Positions 22,929 through 34,014 of a stretch of 64,000 bases of DNA are shown one piece after another; position 1 is the stretch's first letter; each line of letters opens with the position of its first letter. This DNA comes from Lepeophtheirus salmonis (lineage: Eukaryota; Arthropoda; Copepoda; Siphonostomatoida; Caligidae), in the NCBI RefSeq assembly GCF_016086655.4, contig NC_052140.2:22692001-22756000 (forward strand), given 5' to 3'. The position numbers were made by a program, and so were the translations under genes. Below the pieces are notes generated by a model. The model worked only from the letters and a program-made list of their open reading frames with translations. It did no database searches and was not told the origin of the DNA.

Positions 22929-23814
22929 CAGGGAGCGGGGATCAAATTGTCGCCAAAATATTTTTCTACAAAAAACAACACAAAATATACATTTTTTATT
23001 TTTTTTATTGAAAATCAAAACTATGACGAGCATATAGGTATAGAGTAGCCATTCATTCAATATAATCACCGTTGGCATCAATAACAGCCTCAATACGGCC
23101 TCTGAACCGGCCGCAGGTTCTTCTGACCATCTCATTGTCCATGTTGCCAAATACCTCCTTGATGGAGTCCATCAAGCTGGCCTTGGTGCTATGGGGATGT
23201 CTGTTGGTATGTCTCTCGACATAGCCCCAGACAAAATAGTCGAAAGCATTAAGGTCGGGATAGTTACGAGGCCACAAATCCTTGGTTACGACGTCATAAC
23301 AGTTCTCGGTTAACCACTGCATGGAGATTTTGGACACATGGCAGGGTGCACTTATTGTTTTCTCATGGCAGGTCATGGCCTTCATGGACCTGGTAGGGTC
23401 ATCCTCACCATCTTCTTCACCTTGTCGACAAAGTCGGTGTCCCTGACCTTCCTGTCGGCGCCCTCCTCCTTGGGTGCCCTCTTTATGGTGGCATCAACAT
23501 CCCAGGTATCCTCTAGCTTCTTACTGATACGCTCAACAGTCCGTAAATTCACTCCTAAGGTTAAAGCAATCGTTGAATAGGAGATTTCACCTCCATTATT
23601 AACCAATGCCATGACTACGGCGGACCTCGAAAGCTCCTCGTTCCACTTATAGCTCTTTATCTCCTCATATGATGACGGGCATGATGCTAACTGAACTACG
23701 TATCGTCAGCTGACAAGAATAGCTTTCCTATTTGGTAACCGGTTTTTTATTTGATAATGTCGTCTTCAAGTTATCAAGGTTTAAAGTAGGCGACAATCTG
23801 ATCCCCGCTCCCTG
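22929..23814 (-). mobile_element. Internally deleted maT-like mariner, copy 2
   Basis: This is an inverted sibling of 38-927: 886 bp, ends CAGGGAGCGGGGATCAAAT and the inverted CAGGGAGCGGGGATCAGAT, flanked by TA at 22927-22928 and 23815-23816. The TIRs are better preserved than in copy 1. It has its own deletion junction. Confidence 0.9.
23053..23682 (-). pseudogene. maT-like mariner transposase, deleted (copy 2)
   Basis: It has the same N-terminal HTH and C-terminal DANGDYIE sequence as 170-805. An extra base after the first ATG (23680-23682) shifts frame, and a later frameshift follows KVKKMV. The internal deletion joins an N-terminal CHEKTI segment to APCHVSKISMQWL, so the first aspartate and the QQD aspartate are both lost. 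Copy 1 loses slightly more of the N-terminal side but keeps QQD. The breakpoints therefore differ between the two copies, although the final lengths are similar. Confidence 0.85.
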
Positions 23815-24990
23815 TATTTTTAATTTTATCTTAATTTTACAAAAGATTATTTATTCGGATATATAACGGAGCTCTGTGGGAATCCTAAGAATTTTGAGAA
23901 TGAATAGAACATTACATCATGGAAATAACAAACGAATATATATTTCATGTTTATCTTGAAGAGACTTGCCAAATACAAATCAAATTATCAGAGTATCCAG
24001 CAAAGAGGGTTTGACCATTAGCAGACTAAGCTATAGATAGGCATTGAATAGGATCATCGCGTGAAGTTTCGGCAATCCCAGGGGCAATTCATCAACCATG
24101 TTCTTGCTCTTAAGATCACAGATCTTAATAGAGGACATGTAGCAGCAGAAAGCCAGTTGCGTTTGGGACTGAAGCAAAGAGAGTCGATGCCGTACTTTTA
24201 TTCATTGATCCCATCTTGATGGCCAATATGTAGTTAAATATTTCCCTTAATATTAATGGAAAAAGGTGCTTTATTGTTATGAAACTTGGTTGATTAGGCC
24301 CCCAAAATGGCCGACATTAACATTACTTATGTCACATGACTGCGTTCTATTTAAGTCTACGTGGATTTAACTTTTAAGTTAACACACCCTCCCTCCCCAA
24401 GGAGAAAATAATTTGTTTTAGGACTGATCCACCCTACCTCTGAAGTGACCACGCAGTTTCTCAATCCCCTATAAATTGTTACTGTAAGATTAGAAAAACC
24501 TAATTAGTAATTGTACTTGATTAGTAAATGCCTGCAAGACAACAGGGCTATAAAACTCAAAACATTATATGATGAAGTTTAGTGATAAAAATCAAATCCA
24601 CTCAATAAAAAAAATATGGCGTGCACAATGGGTTGTTCGTCTCTGAAATTTGTGACGTAGTACCCATTATTGGGACTCCAGTTAAGAAATGATGGACTCA
24701 AGTTGAGTGAATAATTGTTCGAGTCAGCACATCACTAGTACATAATTGTTTTTCTTAAAAAGTCATCTTTTGGAGAAATGTAATATTAAATTGTCCAACT
24801 ATATACATATAAAATCCATGCATAGTTTTTTTTTTTTTTTTCCTTAAACATAAATTATGGTCACTAACAAACTACTATTTTTTCCATATTATCAACCTAA
24901 GTTGCTAATAATAGTATTAGGAAATAAAATAATTTGAAAATTAAATCGTCAAAAATATTTTCCACATCTTTGTAAAATATCATTTGCTTA
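23815..24990. other. Interval with faint coding-like traces
   Basis: Minus-strand pieces between 24000 and 24230 (including KSKNMVDELPLGLPKLHA) look coding-like but are frameshifted, and I cannot assign a family. GGCCCCCAAAATGGCCGACA at 24297-24316 is a dispersed repeat fragment. Confidence 0.25.
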
Positions 24991-25207
24991 ACAAATGTAG
25001 GGTAGACCGGGTCTGTTAGAAATGGCCTATTTTCTCAAGCATTAAAAGAAAGCTATAGTCAGCAATTTATGTTGTAACAAATATTTTTTGTCTTACTTTT
25101 TTTTTTTTTTTTTCAAGGATAAAAACTTTATTCGATTTTATTCTTTAAGCTATGCAATATATTTATAAATTTAAATTTTATAGTTTTATAAAATATGACT
25201 TCAAATA

Positions 25208-26419
25208 CCGGGCCGTGCAGAATTATTTACCGATTTTTGTTCAGAACATATCGCGGACAATAATGACATTTGAATGACTTGAGAAACAATTTATTCATAC
25301 ATTTTTAGAATAATAAAATAGTTTGTGATCAAATTTAATCAATGTAGCCACCATTTGACTCAATGACACTGGTCAGGCGACGTCTGAAGCTGCCACAGAC
25401 TTGCTGGATGTAATCGGCGTCCATGGAGGCCCAGGCCTTGTTGATAGCAGCCTTTAAGGCATTTATGTTCTTGTGTCGTTTTTTGCAGGCCTTGGTCTCC
25501 ACGTGCGCCTAGATAGAGAAGTCTAGTGGGTTCAAATCTGGGCTCTGAGGGGGCCAGTAGTCCTTGGCCAAAAGTTCATGTTGTCCTTGAGCCACTCTTG
25601 ATTTTCTTGGAAGCGTGGGCGGGTGCTCCATCTTGTTGAAAACCCCAAGGAGAGTTGCCGATTATGGATTTGATCCACGGAAGGACCTTGGACGCCAGAA
25701 TCTTCACATAATCCTCCACTGTTAATCTGAGCCAGTGGGGAACCATACCGGCTTCATGGCCTTCCCGTTGGATCTCCAAACATCTCCAAAGCTCACAACA
25801 CGGTCATTTTGCCTGTTGAAAACAGGATCGACCGTAAAAGTTTTCTCATCTGAAAAAATGATGATGCGTCCAGATGAGCTCTTGATATCATTCAAGATTT
25901 TCTTGCCACGCTCAAGTCTGACTTTTCGCTGACGTTCAGTTAGCAGAGGGAGTTCAGTACGCCTCAGGGACTTTCCTCCAGCCCTTTTCAATGCCCTTGA
26001 AACAGTTGATGTCGACGTTGCCATCTTTTGGCCATGTCGGCAATGGACCTGTTGGGAGTCCTCTGGAGCACTGCCTTTACTTGCCTTGTTGAGACAGTGG
26101 GCTTCCTGCCAGCCCCAGGGAATGCTTGAGATCACCCCCAGCCTCCAAGCGCTTGGAAACGTTGTAAATTGTCTTCAACGAGGTCCCAACCTGTTCCTTA
26201 ATGTTGTTATGAGGCACTTCCGCTCGGAGGAGGGCTGCAATTTCGATCCTCTTTGTTTCCTGATTGGACATGGTCTCACGTGTGGAAGTTGTTACGCTCT
26301 CACAGGAAGGATTTTTGTTTATTTTAACAGTAAGAATACGAAACAATCAGATTGGTTGCCATAAAATCTCTTAAAAAAAGTATATTTACATCATCGGTAA
26401 ATAATTTTGCACGGCCCAG
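25208..26419 (-). mobile_element. Near full-length mariner with TIRs
   Basis: 1,212 bp; ends CGGGCCGTGCAGAATTATTT (from 25209) and the inverted GGGCCGTGCAAAATTATTTA, with TA at 25206-25207 and 26420-26421. It is the only mariner here with TIRs and all transposase regions present. Confidence 0.9.
25335..26271 (-). pseudogene. Mariner (maT-like) transposase, full span, frameshifted
   Basis: ATG 26269-26271 begins MSNQETKRIEIAALLRAEVP, the HTH domain. After a frameshift near 26100 comes a linker, then the first catalytic block IIFSDEKTFTVDPVFN, then DYVKILASKVLPWIKS, the second block GFQQDGAPAHASKK, a frameshift near 25600, the third block SPDLNPLDFSI followed by a stop, and a C-terminus VIESNGGYID with TAA at 25335-25337. 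All three catalytic aspartates are present in the DNA but lie in different frames. The QQD-to-PLD spacing is about 36-37 residues allowing for the indel, which fits DD37D. The 937-bp span matches a transposase of about 310-340 residues. Confidence 0.88.
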
Positions 26420-26519
26420 TATATGTGAAGATTTTTTGTTGTTGCAAACTGAACAGGGTTGCTCTAATTCTTTAAGAGAAAATATCTAAGTATAAACTAA
26501 TCACTATTGTTTGTCCTCA

Positions 26520-26730
26520 TAAATAGTTGAGGATAACAATCAGGATTTGTTGGGGGTTTTAATTGTAAGTCCTTCTACGACTTTGAGATGAATGGAGAAT
26601 CGACATCGTATTAATTCTTAACTATCTTCTTGCCAAATACAGAGTGGTATTTGTGTTTAGATATTTCTTCGCATAACTGTTTGAAGCGAATGTAATGAAA
26701 CGTCAAGATAGCCAAGTTTCTCTTCTTAGA
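26520..26730 (-). repeat. GTAACC dispersed repeat, inverted copy
   Basis: It aligns with 34140-34290 and 53640-53770: GGATTTGTTGG, AATTGTAAGTCCTTCT and a GACATCGTATTAATTCTT block. Confidence 0.5.
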
Positions 26731-27370
26731 AATTTTGTCAATTTGTAAGGGTGGTTATATTAGTTTTTTTTTTAAATTTTAAATACCATCAGGTAAATAT
26801 GCTACAACAAGAATCATGTTAACTATTGATTATTTTGCTGTTTGCTAATTCTTTCAGAGTGGGATTCCAAACTCGATTAATTGACTAATTGTAATAAGTA
26901 ATTAATATATTAGAGGCAAAAAGATTAACCCGAATTTAAGTGAGTTTCATATCCTTAATGTATTTGATTCGTATTTATTGATTAAATGTGATTAATTTCA
27001 TTCACTTATTTACATTTAATTTCTGAACTTTTCCCTGCTTCTAAAGTATTCATTACTTCTTAGAATTAGTCAGATAATAATTGACTTAATTATATTAAAT
27101 TTTGTACAAATTTCATTTAACGGTATATTGAATTTTTATTTAATATTCTATAACAAAAATAAAAAGTGAAACTGAAAAAAATCAATCAAAATAAAAAAAA
27201 ACATTGACAACAGTGGTAAATATTTTAATTTGTAATATATTTAAGGGTTATTCTTTATTTTTTTAAGCTATAGTATGACACAATTAGAAAAAATGTGCAA
27301 AATATATATCTTCCAAATTAGACACTGACTTCGAAGAGAATAGTTTTTGTGAAACACTTCCAGGGAACCG
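26731..27370. other. AT-rich interval, no gene seen
   Basis: No repeats or coding matches recognised. Confidence 0.35.
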
Positions 27371-27441
27371 ATGGACTCAAATGTCATCTTTTCTGATGAG
27401 AAAACCTTAACTCTTGACCCTGTATCCAACAGGCCTGGGGC
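27371..27441 (+). pseudogene. Mariner transposase fragment, first catalytic block
   Basis: SNVIFSDEKTLTLDPVSNR matches the first-aspartate block of the transposase at 25335-26271 but in the opposite orientation. The match ends abruptly at 27441; what follows is not mariner. Confidence 0.65.
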
Positions 27442-27620
27442 TCCAGTAGCACACAGTATATTCACAGGGCCTGCAGTAGCTTCAAGCACCACCTGGAGCT
27501 CACTATCTATTCTAAAGGCGGATATATCGACTAAAACATTTTTTTTTTTGGCTTTCAATTAATAGGTAATAAACTTGATTCTAAATTCATCCTTGATCCT
27601 GCCATAGACTTCAATACTTT
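27430..27620 (-). other. Unassigned open frame, possible exon remnant
   Basis: The minus strand is open for about 45 codons (it includes VLVDISAFRIDSELQVVLEA) and then runs backward through the mariner fragment. The composition looks more protein-like than most chance frames in this AT-rich window. No start, splice site or family could be established. Confidence 0.2.
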
Positions 27621-27724
27621 GTGTATTAAAATGGGTAAATAATAATGTTTTACCCGGTATTGTGTCAGACAAGGGTCAAGTCATTGGAACAAAAGATTTG
27701 CAACTATCCTCGGTCTACCCTACA

Positions 27725-28349
27725 TAGTTTTTGTCATATAAAAAGAGAGGTTTCAAACTACATACATGTACTTATTTAGATAAAAACCTACAAATTTGTT
27801 TTAATTTATGATTCCCTAGATGGTTTATATGGATGGGAAGAATGGGTACATTTTTGGGGGGTTTTTCTTATAATTTCATCTCTTAATATAGAACTATTCG
27901 ATATATTTAATGATTGTATGTATGTAAATCCCGACCGTATGTAACAAAAGACCATTGTAAATTCTTTGTCAATTCTTTTATATTGATACAAATTTTTTGT
28001 TTATTTTTTAGTGTTGGATTGTAGTTGTAACTTTCGAGTTCGAATTTTTCTTTGTTCTTTCTTAATTTAGTCGGTTGTATTGAGCATTATAATAGTACAA
28101 ATACTTCATCTGACCCCTAGAAGGGGTTTTAAAGTGAATATACTATAGTTGTAAAAAATATGACCTTAGACGCGTGTGATACTATTTACGGTTGGTAACA
28201 TGAGTATCGTTTTTATTCTTATTTTTCAAATATTTTATTATTATTACTCCTTTATTATTTATGATAGAATGTCTAAGTACATTAAAGTTAATAACTAGTT
28301 CACGAAAGACGAAGAGAAACACAGAAGATGTTTATTTGGGGTTATTTTA
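27725..28349. other. AT-rich interval, no gene seen
   Basis: No feature recognised. Confidence 0.35.
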
Positions 28350-28351
28350 TA

Positions 28352-28964
28352 CCGGATGGTCTATTGAAATATGAACACTAACTAATGAAATAATTAATGA
28401 AGGTTAAGGGATTGAATTTAATTCATATTCTTATATATTAAAGCATAAACAATTAGTTACAAATCAAAACAAACCTGATTCCTTAGTTTACGTAAAAATT
28501 GAGAAAATGAAAATTGAACGTGATCGATGTATTTCCATTCCCGTACTCCAAGCAGTTGGACGTCTACAAGACCATCCTCTACGCCGTCAACAAGTCCTAA
28601 ACGTTGTAAAGGAAGAAGGGCTCTGTCAAAAAGGCAAAACTATACCCGGAGTCTGGTGTGAAACCCCGAGATCTGTTGCTGTGGCCCCCATGGACTTTAG
28701 GAGATTGCTTGTTCTTATTTTTTAAACTCCCCGGGTCCAGGCCTTTTTGACAGAGCCATTCTTACTCTCCAACGTTTTGAACTTGGTGATGGCGTAGATC
28801 GTGGCTCTGAAGATGCCCCACTGCTGGGAGTGCCCCAAGTGAAACTTTTCGATCTCTTTCATGAGTCATTTTCTCGACTTGTACGTAAGCAAAAGAGCTT
28901 ATTTTTTTTTACAACTACATAATTGTTCATTCTTTAATATATAAAAGTATGAATTACCACCCGG
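28352..28964. mobile_element. Foldback element of two head-to-head mariner 5' ends
   Basis: The 613-bp element is bounded by CCGGATGGT and inverted CCGGGTGGT with TA on both sides (28350-28351, 28965-28966). Each arm, about 300 bp, carries the same 5' untranslated stretch and N-terminal transposase region: GAGAAAATGA, then GTACTCCAAGCAGT in one arm and GCACTCCCAGCAGT in the other, then ACGTTG, then GGCTCTGTCAAAAAGGC. The arms run on opposite strands toward each other. The parent family is that of 17955-18597 and 36090-36850. The central ~80 bp (28650-28730) continues the transposase in minus orientation only. Confidence 0.75.
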
Positions 28965-29732
28965 TATTTGGACAACGAGTCGTAGTTTGGAGATCTCTGA
29001 TCTACAACATCATATTATAGGAGATACAAGTAGTGATAATTATTTTGTTTGGATAATTAACAAAGTATACAAACTAGGCATCAATTAGACTCAAAAAAAT
29101 CTCCCGCCCAAAGTAGGGACAACAAAATTTATATATGTATAAGGACAATAAAAATAAAGAAACAACCGAGGATCAAAATATTTCGATTTCTTCTGATGAA
29201 TCAAGTTTTTTTCCACGTAATATTTAGTTGTAGTTCTGTTAAGTCCAATTTTTTTCTTGAAGTTAGAGCAATACGCAAGTACAACACTAATATATTGATA
29301 TATTATCTATCTATCTATATATATGTTTAGAAAACAGGAGTAAATTTGAGTGAGTTATAAATAGTTTGAAATATTATATATGTATTTACAAGGAAATCCC
29401 GCCGATTTGAGATCGTTTCTTTTCAAAATAAATGAATCTGTAAGGAAGAATAAATCCTTTGTAATTCTTATTGTAATGATAAAACATCCGCAGGGTAGTT
29501 GCTACCCCTACACAAAATAACAGGAGCAGTAAACACCTGAATAATCAGATAAGGGATCTAAAAATATCCTGCAGAGTGAAAACTTAGTTTTTTTTTTCAA
29601 ATACACTGGTCCATATAGGGTTAATTCTTCTCTAATTGGTCAGATGGAGTTGCACTGATTAAGTATATGTAAACATTATAGTATTATAATGACTCTCAAT
29701 CTGATATTAGAGTTGGCTTTGCTGTCTATATA
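28965..29732. other. AT-rich interval, no gene seen
   Basis: It contains short TATC/TATA microsatellite-like sequence near 29295-29325. No coding match. Confidence 0.35.
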
Positions 29733-30005
29733 CAGTGTCTGCGGTAAAATTGAGAGCTTTTTGATAACGGAACAACAAAGTGAACTTTTGCAAGAATGAA
29801 ACAGACTTTTTAATGCTATATCTTTCGGCTTTTCACACTGAATTCCTTTGGCTACAACCATAGCCTGCAACCTTCCCCTAAAGCCACCGCAGTACTTCTT
29901 GATGAAAATATCAGACATGGCCGCTCACTGTTCCACCACAGAGGCCTTGAGGTCATCCAATTTTCGTAGAGAAGTAGCACAGTTTCTCTTCTCGACGACA
30001 CCTAA
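29733..30005 (-). pseudogene. Mariner C-terminal relic with one TIR
   Basis: TA 29731-29732 followed by CAGTGTCTGCGGTAAAAT is a TIR-like end. On minus, RKLDDLKASVVEQ, stop, AAMSDIFIKKYCGGFRGRLQ, then AMVVAKGIQ is a mariner C-terminus with its usual final acidic residue and stop lost. Sequence upstream, past 30010, changes to a different transposon. Confidence 0.7.
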
Positions 30006-30039
30006 AATTGAACAGTAGAAAGGGGAACAGTTTATTAAC

Positions 30040-30480
30040 AGAGGCGAACTGTTGACCCATTATGATTTAACCAATTTCTGGCCTCTCTTGATTTGGTTGA
30101 CCTTGGTTGCTCTTGAAAGCAATTGCTGATGTCAAAATTAATAAGGGCACTCAATGATTTGTATGTGTTTCTTCTTTTGCCACTCCTTTGTTGCTTTGAC
30201 CCTATGTTTTGGGCCATTTTCGGGCTGGCAGACCCCTTACACAACTCATTTTCAGTACCTTGAGGCAAGGAGTTGCTCGCCCAAGATTTCCCATGTAAAT
30301 GGCTCGGCCCATCCTCCCTTCGATGCAATGAAGCCATCCTTTCCACTTATCAGAGAAACATTCACAGAGATTTATATTTCCACCCCATACTGGATTCTAT
30401 AATATCTCTCACTATTAAAGTAAACCTAAGAGTAAAATTATAAACCGTTCTTTTCATTGTCAGTGAGCTTACTTACCAAA
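30040..30480 (-). pseudogene. Passport-like Tc1 relic, 5' end and partial transposase
   Basis: Reading the minus strand from 30480: AAGTAAGCTCACTGACAATG and TTTACTTTAATAGTGAGAGA resemble the conserved 5' region of Passport-like Tc1 elements known from fish. Then come frameshifted transposase pieces HLHGKSWASNSLPQGTENEL and a degraded HDNDPKH-type block (WPKT). It abuts the mariner relic at 30005 and lacks its 3' half. A second relic of the same kind is at 48952-49850. Confidence 0.6.
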
Positions 30481-31834
30481 TCCGAAAACAATTAAATATT
30501 CATTTTCTTCACTGTTTAAATAATGTCTTTTATGACCTTTTATTGTTGATTAATTTGTTAATAACTAATAAGCCAATGGTGTGCCCCCCTAGATACAGGA
30601 AGTTAAATTAAGAGTTTACTTAGATACTTTAGTTTCTGGGGTTGAACTTGGATAAACACCCCCAGGGAAGTAACGGAAACGACACAAGTTTGAAGTACCA
30701 TAACAATTTTCCAAGAAAAGATATTCGCTTGAATTTTATTATCTGAAAAAGGTCAAATTGTCTAATTTTTATTGTCAAAAAGTATAGTAGATCAATGATA
30801 ATTTTTTTTTTGATTTATGTAGCACATGAAAATGAATAGCTCTAATATTCTCATTCTAAAGGATAAAATAAAGGAGATCCCCACATAATACGGTTTCAAA
30901 GACCCCGAATTTTTCATAATGTGGTATTTGGAATTGTTATAATTCCCCATATTTGATAATAAATAATTTATGCTATAACATCTTTTAATTAATCTAATGA
31001 TTGCCATTTTATCATTATTTCTGTTATTGGTAAAATTCATACTTTCTTGTAATTCCTATCAATGAAATATACGGTCGTGGCCTAGGCTAGTATAAGAGTT
31101 TGTACAGATAGTAGAAAGCCCACTAGGATCTCTATTGGCATTTAGTAACAAACGATCCCTTATCTGGCCGAATATTGTCGGACCCAGTATTTACAAGCAC
31201 TGGGACAATATTAAAATTTATTTGTAAGGCTCATATCGTTGTTTATTATCCTATGATATAAATTATTTGAAAAAATTATATTACGGGTAACAAGAATTTT
31301 TAAGCCTATATATTCGTATATTCAAAGTGCATAATTTTTCATTGAGGAGAGGAGGAAGTGGACCAGTGGTATATGATTTGATACACAGACTAAAAACCTC
31401 TAGTTAGCTTATTATAACAACTTGTAAAAATTATTTAAATTTTACAGTATTGAAATGATCAGATTCAAAATCAAGTAAATAGCCGATTAAGATTAAATTC
31501 CACGGCTATTTTACAAGTATTTTACCTGACATATATTATTTAAAATAATTTAGTCTGAATAAAATGTTTTTATTGTCTAACTATACTTTAAAAAAAAAGG
31601 AAAAAAAGTAGAAAGTGGAGTTTGAAAAAAAAAGAAGCCTATTTTACGTGTTTTAGTTATAGTAAAGTCCACATTCAACACGGATTTCATATAACACGGA
31701 TTTTTCCTCTTCCCAAAAACTGCAATAAGCGTGGATCACCCCGTATAAATATCCAAAAATTATGTCGTAATCAGCTTTAATGCACGGTGAGGAGCAAGGT
31801 TGGATTTACCATGAGTGAGGCGTAGGGCAGAGGC
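30481..31834. other. AT-rich interval, no gene seen
   Basis: No coding or repeat match. Homopurine runs occur at 31595-31635. Confidence 0.35.
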
Positions 31835-31985
31835 TCTCAACATGTGTCCCACGAGTGTATTTAATACGCCCCACAAAAATGATTTAATACAAAATAGGTT
31901 CATGTATTTGTTAAAAATTGCAAATTTGCTGGATTGTAAATCGAGTTGATTGACAGCTGATCAAATGATGAATTGAAGAACATTC

Positions 31986-32272
31986 TCAAGTTATTGTCTT
32001 ATACAGAAAAATTATAGATTGGATTTGCACAAGGCCATTAGCTTCCAAAACAATTGGGGTTTCATGTTTGTCTATGGCTTGGATCAGTATGGATTGTGAA
32101 AGTATGTTTTCTTTTATATTAATGGGTGAAGAATAAAAATCGTACTTAATTAACTCATGATCACTTGGATCAGATACGGAGGATTGCCACAACCATTCTG
32201 GATGCGAATTTTCAAAAGATAGTGCTGAAGTAACGAGGAAATGACAGTCATTAGACTTATAACTTGTATAGC
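31986..32272 (-). other. Unassigned open frame, candidate terminal exon
   Basis: On minus the frame is open from an acceptor-like ATATTTTTAG ending at 32273 to TGA 31986-31988, 95 codons. It includes NDCHFLVTSALSFENSHPEW and ENILSQSILIQAIDKHETPI. There is no ATG near the start, which fits an exon preceded by an intron rather than a single-exon gene. I recognise no family and see no clear AATAAA just downstream. Flanking CTCTCAACATGTG (31841) and GTGGCCCACA (32356) look hAT-like, so it could instead be part of a hAT element. Confidence 0.25.
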
Positions 32273-32489
32273 TAAAAATATTCAAACGTCAATAACCTTT
32301 ATAATATGTATATTATTTACGATCCAATTAAAATTAAAGCCAATGTTTCATTAGTGTGGCCCACAAGATGCTTCCTTCATACCATTTTACCCAACACTCA
32401 AGAACTGCTGAGAACTCCTTTGCCTAGGGCAAAGATAAATATGCGGATTCCTGTTCTTAAATTTAATTTAGAAATGTGTTTTTACCAAT

Positions 32490-33290
32490 GATGCCTGAAA
32501 ACCGATCATGTGGAGCAATTTCCTTCATTTCCTACCCAATTCTTCCTGATCGGATTTATGTACTCTATCGTTAACCCTCACGGGCTACACCCTAACTGAA
32601 AGGAGTCATATTTAATTAGACTGCTAGGTCGTTGTTGTGGCAATGATGAATATCAGGGCGTAGTCTTAATATTATCAGACATATTTAATCCCATGTCAAA
32701 TATCAACAATTTCACGAATTATATATGTATTTTTAATATGTTAAACTATCTTTTCATGCTTATACTTTAAAAAAAAAAAAAAGAAAATATTTGGAGAAAT
32801 CTTTCGTAAGAGTTCCAATTATTCATACTTAGCTGAACATGACATTTCATTTTTATGTTTAAAAATAGTACCTCATGAACTATTCATAAATGATGGAAGA
32901 ACCTCCACGCCCCTGGGTTCTACTTCCTTCGTCTCTTTGGGGGGGGGTGTACAGATGTACAATGTTATTAGAATAAAGTTACATACTTAATGTAGAGTTT
33001 GAAACAAAAAATACATTGAATGAATAGAGAATTGTCATGTGACGTACGCCATCTTGAAAGTCTAAAAAGCCATGTTTTATAAGAGTAAAAACGCCTTATT
33101 TATTCAGATTAATGAGCTACTAACTTGCATTTTGATGTCAAAATGGGGCAGTTTTACTCTCCATTGAAAATTGATATGCAGGAAGATGATTTTAAATCCG
33201 TAAAATTGATGAATAATTTAAAATACAATTGTTTTACCAAAATTAATTCAGCAATTCACCAATCTTTTACTCCGACAGGAATGGGTCTAA
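32490..33290. other. AT-rich interval, no gene seen
   Basis: ACGCCATCTTGAAAGTC at 33047 is a short dispersed motif also at 34482 and 47635. No coding match. Confidence 0.35.
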
Positions 33291-33299
33291 AGTGAAGTC

Positions 33300-33734
33300 A
33301 ATCACTCAAATAAACCCCCTCCAGCATCAACCACAGTCTCTAACCTGGCCATGAGGCTGTGAACAGGCCTTGCCAAGGAGCTACTGACTCAAGAATGGAA
33401 GCCAACAAGGAGTCAACGGTGTTCTGTGAACGATTATTGAACTCTTTCTTCTCTAGTACAACATACACATAGTAATCCAATAGGGTCATATCCAGGTAAG
33501 GAGGAGGCAACCTTTCCTTTGCCCAAAACATAAAGTTTTTCCGGAATAAATCCTTTTCAAATTACAAAATTTGAACAAACACACCACTTTAAAGTTTTAG
33601 CATGATGCCGAATCCGTTAATATCAATTAAAGCTCTCTAGTATCATTATCTATGAAGATATTTGCGTCCTTGGATATGCCTCCGTGCCGTAGGCATACAA
33701 TAATGGTTACGCGGCGTTCGTATTCGGAGTACAT
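33300..33734 (-). pseudogene. Deleted mariner transposase, subfamily D copy 1
   Basis: ATG 33732-33734 begins MYSEYERRVTIIVCLRHGG, an N-terminal HTH segment. It soon passes, after stops, to FMFWAKERLPPPYLD, then TLLDYYVYVVLEKK, NNRSQNTVDSLLASILE, and a worn ARLETVVDAGG C-terminus. The whole protein is compressed into about 430 bp, so the centre with two catalytic motifs is deleted. The plus-strand copy at 37361-37816 aligns through the same junction. Confidence 0.7.
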
Positions 33735-34014
33735 CTACAGGGTTTTGTATTTTAATTATCAGTTTTGTTAGCTGAATAAACATGGATCTTTGAGTTACTA
33801 CGATATTAAGGAGTAAATTTGTTCCGGATTTAAAATCCCATGCGTTTATAATATTTAATTATTTCTACTTAATATTGTTAAGAGTTGGAGCTAAATACGA
33901 GTAATGCCAAACATGTAGAAATAATGGTACAACTTAGCGTCAATTAATGGCTAATTAATGTTATAATTTAGCTATAAAAACTTTTTGCAAACATAATAAA
34001 TTATAGCCGATATT

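Larger units (their letters stand above)
24996..27724. mobile_element. Possible 2.7 kb element with 14-bp perfect TIRs
   Basis: TGTAGGGTAGACCG at 24996-25009 is repeated exactly inverted at 27711-27724. Between them lie a complete mariner (25208-26419), a GTAACC repeat and a mariner fragment. No transposase assignable to these ends is seen, and target duplications are not obvious. The pairing could be coincidental. Confidence 0.4.

Noticed and set aside
22737..23150. 137-codon minus-strand frame
   Set aside because: It runs out of frame across the 3' end of the mariner at 22929-23814 into flanking AT-rich DNA; it is a shadow of the transposase.
24000..24230. Possible kelch-like degenerate repeat on minus
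   Set aside because: Only one weak segment fits and it needs several frameshifts; no glycine pair or spacing typical of kelch repeats.
28507..28725. 72-codon plus frame as an independent gene
   Set aside because: It lies in the inverted arm of the foldback and corresponds to transposase leader and N-terminal sequence with frameshifts.
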